Origin: Atriophallophorus winterbourni
Taxonomy: Eukaryota; Platyhelminthes; Trematoda; Plagiorchiida; Microphallidae
DNA: 64,000 bases
NCBI GenBank assembly: GCA_013407085.1
Contig: JACCGJ010016194.1
Coordinates: 1 to 64,000, forward strand
Reading direction: 5' to 3'
In this document: positions 12,072 through 22,400 of the stretch, piece by piece
Layout: every line of letters begins with the position of its first letter
Position numbering within the stretch: the stretch's first letter is position 1
Translations under genes and position numbers: made by a program
Notes under the pieces: model-generated
What the model was told of the DNA's origin: nothing
What the model saw: only the letters and a program-made list of their open reading frames with translations
Database searches by the model: none

Positions 12072-12689
12072 TGCGTTTACTTCATCATCATCATCACAGA
12101 CAGCATTACATCTGTACCACGTACCGAATGCTTAACTGCCACACAACCATGAAAAAAGTAAAATCCTAAAAGATGGGGAAGGGTGGGACTTAAATAGAAG
12201 AGTAAGCACAAACAAACTGGGAAGAGGTGCCTACACCTCGAATGGAAGATGCATTCAAACAAGTTTCGTGAACGAGTAAAGCGACATTGGCGTGGCAGCT
12301 TTCTTGCGGCTTTCACTGTCATGCATCATAAAAAGCTTTTCTCGTCACTCCATTTAACAACATACAAGGTAAACACTCCAAGAAGATGCTTGTGCAAGAC
12401 CGCCATTGAACACGGTTTCGGGACGTATCCTGAAGCGTAACTAGCCATTGCGATATCTGATCGCGGGGACACCAGCCAGGAAGACGCACTGCGCCGACTT
12501 TGGAAAGGTTACTTGTAAGGGTTTTTAACTGCCTATGCCACATGACGGTTTTGCCAATCAGGATGTGACGTCGCAAAAAGAATCCGTTTCGGAAATCGGT
12601 GGTCCGGCATCCGTAAAACGTGACCAAACCAGCGTAACCTATGCAGGTTGACCTGCATCTCTATATTAACCTTTACTTTACTTTTACTC

Positions 12690-12720
12690 TGCGACTATTT
12701 CCTTCTGGAGGATGAGTCGG
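12690..12720. repeat. 31-nt inverted partner of repeat-R start
   Basis: Starts TGCGACTATTTCC and ends GGAGGATGAGTCGG. It is the near-perfect reverse complement of 13352-13382, the first bases of the inserted repeat R. It lies in LINE-derived sequence outside the repeat R copy. Confidence 0.6.
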
Positions 12721-12839
12721 TGCGTATGCGATTGTAACAGCTAACTCGTAGAATGTTGCGGAGACATCGGTTGTCAAATACTTGGAGACGCTGAATGTGT
12801 TCTTTACGTAAGGTCCGGATTTCGCACTCATACAGTAAC

Positions 12840-13398
12840 AAAGGTTGTCATATCCGGGGGTGGCAGTGGGGATAAGCTCCCACTTTATAAAATGCTCCCA
12901 TATGGCATGCGTCTCAAATAGCCTCTGACAACCAAGTCCAGCTTCTGGCCTGCGCGAGTGGCTCCCTGAGCCCGGCGGAACTGCTTCTACCAACAGGAGA
13001 AGGGGCGAGGGCGAGTGACTGGCGCCTGAAAACCAGTTTGCTTCGGGCAGATGGAGCTCGTTAGCCTGGGAGGGCATTTCATCTAAAGGAAGGAAAACCC
13101 TGATTTTAAACCTCCGCTGCCTTGCGGGATACCCGATCGCGGGAACGGCTTCGGGAGAAAACCCTGAGCAAAAATCTGGAACAGAGTTTGGTGGACGGTT
13201 AGTTGGTGCACACCAGCTCTTTCTGGCAACTCCCTGCTGCCTTGCAGGTTGCACTTGGTCGTGCAAAGGCTAGAGAAGCTGACTCGAACAAACGCCGAGT
13301 GGTGCTGGGGACGCCGCTTTGTACCCAAATTCCCAAGAATCTTCACTGAAGCCGACTCATCCTCCAGGAGGAGATAGTCGCACAAAAGAAAAGTAAGT
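12840..13398 (-). repeat. dispersed repeat R, copy 1, inside RTE-B
   Basis: About 560 bp, read on the minus strand from TACTTAC..GTGCGACTATCTCC to GACAACCTTTG. Copies at 37162-37701 (plus) and 35886-36110 (minus, truncated) share it closely. It splits the RTE C-terminal region. It has long open stretches on the minus strand that are also open in copy 2 (LEDESAS, QGSRELPER, VHQLTV), but with frame changes between copies. I do not recognise a protein, so I treat it as a non-coding or degenerate mobile sequence. Confidence 0.65.
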
Positions 13399-13484
13399 AA
13401 GTACAGCCCGAACTGTCGCTTTATAGACTCTACCCTTTAGTAACAGAGTCCTTTCTGACGCCAGAGGTGACCTAGGTTGCGGAA

Positions 13485-14009
13485 TTATATGGTCGCTTTA
13501 GAAATGCGTGCCGAAACCTCGTCATCTAACGATGCAGAATTATTAATACAACTACCGAGATACGTAAAACGATCTTCAATTTCAAGCGCCTGATTGTCAA
13601 GTAATAAAGTTCTGTTTGATAATTCGATATCCTGCAGCAGAACACTGCACTTAGAATGTGCAAAACGCATTCCAACTCTGGGCACAATACTAGCTAGCTT
13701 GTTCAGTATCGCCTGTGCATCTGTGTACGAGTCGAAGAGCAGAATTATATCATCAGCATAGTCCAAGTCGCGGAGCTTGCCAACTGGCATTATGTGAACT
13801 CCGAAATCTTGGGCTCCTTCGTTGCATAATTCCATGATGGCATCAATTACAAAATTGAACAAAAACGGAGAAATCGGACATCCTTGTCGGCCGCCACTTG
13901 TGTTGTGGAATTTGGGTAAGAGTTCGTTGTAAACCCTGACGCATTCGGATGCATGAGCATAAAGTACACGTCGTATGTTGACATACTTTTGCGGAACGCC
14001 TTTGCCCAA
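13485..14009 (-). pseudogene. RTE-like reverse transcriptase core
   Basis: 174-codon open stretch. It contains GVPQKYVNIRRVLY, SGGRQGCPISPFLFNFVID, and the catalytic box LDYADDIILL with both aspartates. Then come MRFAHSKCSVLLQDI and RFTYLGSCINNSASLDDEV. This covers the palm and the start of the thumb of an RTE-type RT. The open frame begins inside the domain, so it is a fragment of the larger broken element. Confidence 0.8.
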
Positions 14010-14400
14010 CAGGACATTTCGATCGGCTGAATCAAATGCTCATTGAAGTCTAAAAATATGGCTATTTTCGGCTGTCGATAGGTGTACCGTAGTTCTAAGA
14101 TGTGGTCGACACAGCCTCTGCCAGGCCGAAGCCAGCTTGCTGCTCTCGGATCTGTGATTCCCTATGCGATGTTAATCTTCCAAGACATATGGACGCTAAT
14201 AATGTCGTAATGATAGGGGTGGGACTTATCCCATGGTGATTAGAGCAGGAGTTTCACACACTTTTTTAAATATAGGTGTGATTACCGATTCGCCCCAACT
14301 CTGAGGGACGGATTCTGACAAACACCTTTGGGGTGAGCATGTACTTCAACGAACTTAAGTAGTTTCCCGCGTAGCTGAATGCCTGAGTAAAAATGCTCAA

Positions 14401-14990
14401 GCCAGCTATGCTTACGACCTGGAGGTCGTGCGTATAATAATTTTAAAAAATGTTAGACTCAGACGAATCAGCTTTGCTTCCGAATAAAATTATTTAAAAT
14501 GGCTTCCGCTCTGGACAGTGCCGCAAATTGAAGTTTATTGTTTAGATGCACTTGTGCCGATATTTTTTATTAACTCGGGTAAATGACTCCGAGGTCTTAA
14601 CGTCCGTAAGGGCTTAGACTAAGAGAAGTGAACGTTGTTAAAAAACGGAAGGGTTGAACTGAAGCGTCGATTGGCGAATGTTGAAAGCAATATACATATC
14701 TTAAATGTTCGCGCAAGACGAATCATTCAGTTAATCAACAAATCAGTGAAATTTCACTTAGAAAAACTGCAATCCGTGGCTACTGCTTATCATTTATAAA
14801 TGCTAAATAAAAGTTATTATTTATTATTATTATTATCACACAAGTCTTTACAGACGATGTGCCAACAAGTATACCATGAAGAAGGTACATGATGAAAGAA
14901 AGAAAAAAGGAAAAAACAGAGGGATTTTTGTCTGTCTGTTTACACATGCCGTTTTTGATCTTTTTTGGAATTAGGGAGGGTCACTGATAA
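14401..14990. other. unassigned, with short ATT-repeat tract
   Basis: No coding motif is visible. A TTA/TAT microsatellite lies at about 14812-14837. Confidence 0.4.
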
Positions 14991-15300
14991 ACAGGAACCC
15001 TGCTGGAAATGGTAAACTGCTTGGATAAATCACCATAGGCTTTGACTCTGCCGGTGGTGTGGTAGTACAGCTTCTTGAGCAGGATTACGTACTTCGGTGG
15101 GACACCATGGCGAATGAGACAGTCCAGAGAGCGCTTCTGTCAATGGAATCAAAGGCTGCTCGTATGTCAAGAAAGACGATAATTGTTAGACGTGCGTATT
15201 GGTAACGTTGCTCCAAAATTTGGCGCAGCGTGAAGATTTGGTCCATACACCCGCGTCCTCCTCTGGGTCGGAACTATTCAGCCAGACATTTTTGGAGTTG
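14991..15300 (-). mobile_element. RTE-like RT fragment
   Basis: The minus strand reads RGRGCMDQIFTLRQILEQRY, then IVFLDIRAAFDSIDR, then a stretch like GVPPKYVILLKKLYYHTTGR. This is the same part of RT as in the RTE element at 25.1-25.7 kb. It is truncated on both sides. Confidence 0.7.
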
Positions 15301-16031
15301 TTGAAACATAGTTAAATGAAAACATTTCAGAGCGAGGTAGCAATATCACGTTGCTGAGTTTCACGCTGTGATAGCGTTACCTCACACGACAAAGTACTTA
15401 TTTGTGTTAGAAAAATGAAATCAAGTGCAGCATTCCGTCCACTTATCGCGGTAAAGACGCACACAATGCAATTATGGTGTTTCCTCTCCATGCCATGTGG
15501 TGAGTATGTTGTCGGTTTAGTCTACAGAAACTTAACTAACACAATAGATGACTGAATACACCAAGCCCGAAACTTCAGCCATTTTACACGCATTCTGCTG
15601 ATGAGAAATTTCAACCTCTGCCATATCAACTAGTGCACACACAATCTTATACCGGGCCATCTACCCATTAAAGACGCGTTTTTCAAAATAAGTCTTGAAT
15701 GCGGACTTAAACAACATGTAATCTGTGACGTTTTAATCGGTTCAATCACCATCCTGATTAATTAATTATCATAGAAAATCATGGGGAAATGTACAAATCA
15801 TCAAGCAATTTTTAAAGGTAGTCATTGCACTGTAATGGCTCGTTTAATCAACTGCATGCAGGTGTTCCATCCTGTGTTCAAAGCATTTCATATAGAAAAC
15901 TGATTTTGAATGCTTTAAAAAACGACAGCATCTTTCAATGTGGTCGGACGCAACAGTCGGTAAACGTGTGCTGTTACTGCCCTTAAAAAGTTTATCATAC
16001 TCGCTGAGCCCCATGTATTAATTGCAGTTAA
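15301..16031. other. no recognisable gene
   Basis: AT-rich and without motif. It lies between the RTE fragment and the AT repeat upstream of the kelch gene. Confidence 0.4.
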
Positions 16032-16033
16032 TT

Positions 16034-16067
<34 letters not shown>

Positions 16068-16097
16068 GTATATATAATATATATATATATATATATT
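16032..16097. repeat. AT dinucleotide tract
   Basis: Almost pure TA repeat of about 65 bases, self-complementary, about 200 bases upstream of the kelch gene start codon. Confidence 0.9.
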
Positions 16098-16299
16098 AAC
16101 TTTCAATGTTTTATTATCCTTTTGCAAGTTTTTTTTTTTGTTTGTTGTTTATGTGCTTTGCGTGATTTCACGTAATTATTTACTTACTTCACATACTTAT
16201 GTGTTTGCAGACGTAACACCTACATGTACGCCTAAGTCCATGTATTAAATCATCGCTCTTCACCGACACAATTAAACGACAATCGAATAACATTGCACA

Positions 16300-16456
16300 A
16301 TGCTTGGTTGGATTAAATTACAAAAAGCACCATTTGCACGCGTGAATCATCAGGCTATTTTTCTCTCAAATGATTTATATGTTTTCGGAGGTGTTTCCGA
16401 TTGTTTTCTCTCAATGGAAAATGTTCAACAGATGGAAATTTTCTCATGGAATATAG
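16300..16456 (+). CDS. KLHDC3: kelch gene exon 1
   Basis: ATG at 16300 to the donor GTTAGT, 157 nt, ending in phase 1. Encodes the first kelch strand set (RVNHQAIFLSNDLYVFGG). Confidence 0.8.
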
Positions 16457-19400
16457 GTTAGTTCATTATTGTTTTCTATATATAAAGAGCGAAACCGTTG
16501 GAACAAACTTCCTCACCCCTTACCTCTTCTGGCGTTCGATTGCCGGACTGCACAGTATTCCTTACCTGCAACAGTAAGTTTATTTCTTAAATCATAATAT
16601 TAACAATATCACGACGGAACCTGGTCTTTTCAACTTGTAAGTATCGTGATAGATGTCACCCGGCTAAATTGATTTGTCACCTATAATAATCTACACGAGG
16701 AAACGAACTTTTGTTTCACTGCTACCTATCTTTACGCATGAACAACCTGACAATATCTCAGCCTATGTCATGTCTCTGAATATACAACAATTTACCTTGA
16801 TCCAAGCTTGTGGTTTTATGCACATAATATATCGAGCGAGACCATTAACACTTTACATACGTAACAAAATCATATGTAAACCTGTGCCCCGTGATACAAT
16901 GATGTCGTCTAACGTAATGAGTTAAAAGAAGTTTAGCCTGTTAACCTAGTTGGAAGTCGGAGCAAACTAGGTTATCCCATATAACCCCGCATTTTACACA
17001 TTGATTGTCATGGAGAACTACTAGCCAGATGCGACTGACTTCAGGTGAATTACTGAGGAGACCTTAGGGTGGCAAGGGCTTGGGGAGATGAATGACAACG
17101 AGGAAAGTTTAGCCGACCTATGCACCGCAAGCAATCTGGTCTTTGAAGGAAGTGTTTTTCACCACAGAAGAATACACAATGCGACTTTGGTGTTACCAGA
17201 TCTGTTAACAGAAAACCAAATAGACCACGTGTATATCGGGAAGAAGTTTCGACGCACTCTTCACGATGTACTCGGCAACCGAGGAGCTGGCGTTGCTTCC
17301 GACCATCATTTACTTGTCGCCAAACTGAAATTGAAGAAAAACTGGATCATGTAGTCCAGCCAACAACAGCGCTACAAAACCCCTATTTTGAAAGACAGTA
17401 GGAAGGAAGCAGAGTTCAAGTTCACCCTCTTCAAACAGTTCCAGGTCTTGTTCTGAATAAGTTCTAACATGATCTTACTGTCTCCACCTGGTGACAACAC
17501 ACAACCAGAAGCCGTTTGTGAAGTGTAAGTGAATGGGACATGAGCACCACAATATTTATGTTCTAACAGTTTTTAGCTAGCTCTGTTTGTAAATTGTAAT
17601 GTTCTACTACTGGATTCCATGTGTTTGTTCTGGTATATACTGACTTTAAGATTGCTCCGTTATCTGGTTCTTGAGTTTCTCTCTGGACGTGAATCACCTT
17701 GTTCCGCTCTGGGCTCCTTGTTATTCTTTACAACTATGCGGATACGTTGCTTGACTTCAAGCACTGTTTGCTATTGCTCTCTTTTAACGCACGCATATCC
17801 CGAAACAGGGGATTGTTCGTTTTACATGTACTTTGTGAATTCGATTTCATTTAATATTCTCCAACAATCGCGTCCACCCTCAAGCGCTTTTGAGCCCACG
17901 ACACCGAGCAGAATCTTAACCAAACGTTCATCTTGCATATTACTTGTTTCTATTTGTGAATGCATAGCGTCGTTGCATTTTTGATAAGTATTGACAGTTG
18001 TACGAATTCAGTAATGAATCTTTTTGCAAGATGCTTAATTTGGTCGTGAATCAATGGTTTGCTTCTTACACATAAACTCATTGATCTTGTTACTATTGCT
18101 AGGTGGTTGCTCCTGAACGCTTTCCTACTCATCGTTTCGGGCATACAGTTGTTCCATGGCGTGGTCGGGGTTGGTTGTTTGGAGGCCGGGATGTATCCTC
18201 TCTGTGCTCCGAGCAGCTTTACATGTTCTGTCCCGGAAGCGACACAGAATCCGGTCCGAGTTGGTCACTAGTCCACGGGATCACAGGCACTCCCCCGGCA
18301 CCGCGAGATGGACACTCGGCTGTGGTGCATGAGTCAGCCATGTTTATTTTCGGAGGATACGTTTCGTCGGTATGCGGTGTGAACAAACGTTTCCGTTCAT
18401 TCTTGATGTGCTTGATGCTGCTGGTTCTCTAACTAAATAGAAATGATGCACTCTCTCCGTTGATGTCGGATCATTGCCAGTGTATTGAGCCATACACTTT
18501 TTCTATTGCAACCCACCCATTAAAGCGAACCCGTCCAACATTGGCTGATCAGAAGTGAGTCTTTTCAAGCCACTCCGCACGGATGTGCAATCTTGCAGCA
18601 CTTCTGTGCTGTACAGCTAACACCGTGCTAAATGGATTTGCCGTCGGTAGTGAGCTGCATGCGAATACACGCTTGAGTCTCACTTCCATTGCTATTTTCC
18701 TTTCCCATATCTGTCTAGGTTGGGGCAATCTGACAGTATCTTAGCCCACATGCAGTCTCTGACTGTGCGTCACTTTGCCTGGATCTGGCTTGTGACTTCA
18801 TACATCATACATAAATACTCCTCCCAGTTAATGGCTGACTGTCCGTCAATATTTTTCACTTTATACCACAGGACATGTCCCAACCAGCGATGACGACGTC
18901 AGTTAATCGTTGAAAGCTTGTTCCCTTGCTTCTTAGGACGCGGCGCATGACCTTGCAAATATTGTGTTGGTACCCGTTTCGTTAACCATTACCGTTCCCG
19001 TTTACCAATTTTAACTTTTCTTGTCACTTCATACATCATACATAAATACTCCTCCCAGTTAATGGCTGACTGTCCGTCAATATTTTTCACTTTATACCAC
19101 AGGACATGTCCCAACCAGCGATGACGACGTCAGTTAATCGTTGAAAGCTTGTTCCCTTGCTTCTTAGGACGCGGCGCATGACCTTGCAAATATTGTGTTG
19201 GTACCCGTTTCGTTAACCATTACCGTTCCCGTTTACCAATTTTAACATTTTCATTCCAGTCACCGCTTTCATTTTCTACACGAAACATCGTGTACGAACA
19301 TGTTCCTCCACAAAATTCATGGCATTTTTACTTGTGCTATCTTGTGACAGCACTCATTATGCGTAAACTGGTTTCCCGTTTGCTGAATACCCGGGAAAGT

Positions 19401-22400
19401 TAGTAGAGTGTTAAGTATACGGAACTTGAATTTGAAACGGTAATTAGCAGTGATATATCGCAGTGATTTGTGACAAAATTATGGGTTTATCCGTCTCATT
19501 TCAGTGGATCAAACCGTTGCTTATCACCTTGTTTTACTGACTGACTGCCTATTAGGGGCTCCAAACCCTCAAGTAATAAAATGCGTTTCGTTCCGGTCAA
19601 CGTTTTATAGCTCAGCTTTCGAAAACGCTCTTCATTCTCGTTCATTTAATCATTTTAAGACATTGCTATCTACTTTGACTTGACGTCTTTTCTATAATCT
19701 TATGTCTGTTTGCTAGGTTGATTCCTTCGACAATAAGGTCTACCGCTTGGACTTTCACACTTGGTCCTGGACTCATCTGCAAGTATTTCACCCTGGTCGA
19801 TCTATGGGATCTGCCGCAGAAGAAGAAGAATCCTTTCAGGTCGAGTGTCCTCTAGCACGGGATTTCGCTTGTTTGTTCAGTCATCAAGGGCGTTTGTTCC
19901 TATTCGGTGGCCGATCTCAAAAGAACAGTCCTGTCTCTGATGTATATGACTCTGCTTTATGGGAGTTAGTTCCTTCCGAAACTTCAGACGACGTGAGCTG
20001 TAAATGTTGCTCTCCAGACTGCTCAGTTTTGACCAAGACTCATTTTCGGATGGCCTGGGAGGAACAGACGGGCAATTGGGACAGGTAGTTCTTTTTAGCT
20101 AATCTTATTTTGGTTTGCAGTTTCGCGTTGTTAGCTCTGTTAAACAAGTCAGCTTAATCGACTGATAATTTGCATCAGACGCATGTTATTGTTATGGTAT
20201 ATTTTATGAGGGATGTACTGAGCTCAGACGAACTAGGTCTCAACTAATCAGCCGACTGCGTGAGCCAAACTGTTTTCCATTTTCAGGCGTGGGCGACCTG
20301 ACAATGACCCAACCCACGCCTCGCCGGGACAATTACAACAAAATCTAACTTCATCGCGCAGGGTAAATCTGGTCGCCCTACATGCTGCATACATTTTGGG
20401 GGGGGTAAACGAAAGCTAGCTACTGCTGGTCTACAATCCCTTTCTGACCATCTCACTTCCATTTTAATCCATATTCTCCGGCATCCATTTGTGTTCGCTA
20501 CCAGTTTCCAGTGTTTGCTCTTATAAGTTTTAATTACAATCTACTCACCAGCGTCATCACATCGGTATTAGTTACCGTGCAACAATGACACAGTAAAATT
20601 CTAAATCGGTGGGAAATGAGGAACGTGGAAAATTTGCGGGATCTGTAGAATAAAAAAAGCACATGTACACCGAACTGAGGTGTTCACATCGCAACGGAAA
20701 CAAGTATTCAATCAACTTTTGGGAAAATTTAGAGCGATGTTACCTCAAAAGCTTCTTTACGGTTCTCACTATTGTAACCATTTTTCTTCGTCACTCCTCT
20801 TGATAGGACCGTTCTGAACCACATTTCAGCGGGTGAGCAGCCCCTGCAAAATGTGTTCCATCGGAACCCAACTAGGAAAATGTGCTGTCCCAAGGAAGAC
20901 CAGTTTAGGTGTGTGTGCGTGTGTGTGAAATCACCAACCTGATTCAGGCAGCACATTCATAGACTGTATGTGTGGTAACATACTGTCGATTACCTAGGAC
21001 TAATAGTTATATGAAAACGAAAATGGTAATGAGACTGCAGCGTGTTTCCACGTGAAGCTCATTGCCTTAACAAATCAATTGACCACGTTGCTACCCTCGC
21101 ATTGCACACCCGTGCCAACTGATTTAATCATATTCTTCCCTCTGGTTGTTAGCTTTGAGCCGTGGTTCACAAGCCCCACTCGCCCTCCTTCGCTTTGGCG
21201 TCTCCTGTCCTCGCCACCTCCGGACCAAACGAAACATTGTTGTTGTTGTTGTACCATATCACCCGATTTCTCATCCAATTCCCGTTGGGCCTCCGGCCTG
21301 GTCAGATGGTTACGATTGCATCCGGGACATGGGGTTCAAATTCCCAATAAAGCGATCACAAAACTATACCGTCGTTCGACCATTTCCAGCCCGTTTGGAA
21401 GACGAAGCGCGTCAAACTGTACGTCCCTTGCTTAACATTAAATCAGTTATTCAGTAAACATGCTGTTACAGTATGAAAGTACAGAGATCATCCCTAGCGT
21501 TGTAATGTCATGAGCTTATTTCTTTCGATCGTCTTAACTGGCTCTGCCTTGTATCGGCCTTAATTGATGATTTATAGTCTATTATCCTAACGTATCCACG
21601 AATCGATCTGTTTTCCCAACCGCTGTTTATTTCCTTGCTGGATGCTTGACGTTCAATTTGTCCACACGTCATCTTCAGGGGCCTACAACGGTAATTTGTA
21701 CGTCGCATTTGGCGTACTTTCAGAAGCGTCCAACTACAGTTCCCAATTGCACTTTGACGACATCTGGCGGTTCAATTTGGCCTCCTGCGCTTGGTCTCGT
21801 TGCCAACGCACCGAACCGTGGCCTGACGGACGTCGGCGGGCATCCGCGACGCTTTATTGGCCACGCCTCATTGGTTGTTCGCAGCGCCCGCCTGTATTGC
21901 TGCTGTTTGGTGGCACTCAACCAGAACCAATGCTGGAAGCGAAAATCAATGTTGCCCCGCCGCTGTCCCCGCACGAGATTCGCACCGAGTTGCTCGCGTT
22001 GGATCAGTATTCGTTCGGTTTGTGCTGTGATTTATGCTTCTTTTTCATTCTAGCGTTATCGTTTTCATATTCAAATGTCAGTGCTTCTCACGCCGCTCAA
22101 GTTGACCGACCATGTTGATGCCCAGGTGTCATAGCGTAGGAAAAACAGTACACGTTTCGCAGCTGTGATGCACATGAGAGTGTTCAGTCTATAATATGGC
22201 TTAACGTAATTAAATTGATCTCTCTCAAAATGGATGTGCAATCGTGTAGTACTTGTGTGTTGTGTGGTTAGCACCGGTAGTGTGCTGCATATGAAAACAC
22301 GCTGGCTCGGCACTGCCATTTCTACTGTAACTATCATTTCTATCTTGACCTGGACAACCTGACAGTATCCTAGCCTACGTGCGGCATTTCACCTGGATCA

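Larger units (their letters stand above)
12072..14400 (-). mobile_element. RTE-like LINE (family B), interrupted
   Basis: Minus-strand element whose 3' end is a GAT-repeat tail at about 12072-12100. Going 3' to 5', it has the C-terminal RLPGW..PRD block (12319-12627), LHRLRWFGHVLRMP near 12620-12660, a piece reading LLYECEIRTLRKEHIQ near 12720-12839, then after an insertion the block like KGRVYKATVRAV, and the RT core at 13485-14009. The region upstream to about 14400 still reads as RT (IDHILELRY-like, VITPIFKK) in shifted frames. The endonuclease is missing. Several indels make it inactive. Confidence 0.7.

Noticed and set aside
12673..13266. 197-codon frame as a host gene
   Set aside because: It runs across the boundary between repeat R and RTE-B sequence, so it is a composite of repeats.
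18577..18640. SINE head as tRNA-derived
   Set aside because: No convincing A box or B box (no GGTTCGANTCC-like sequence) in any full copy, so the origin is left open.
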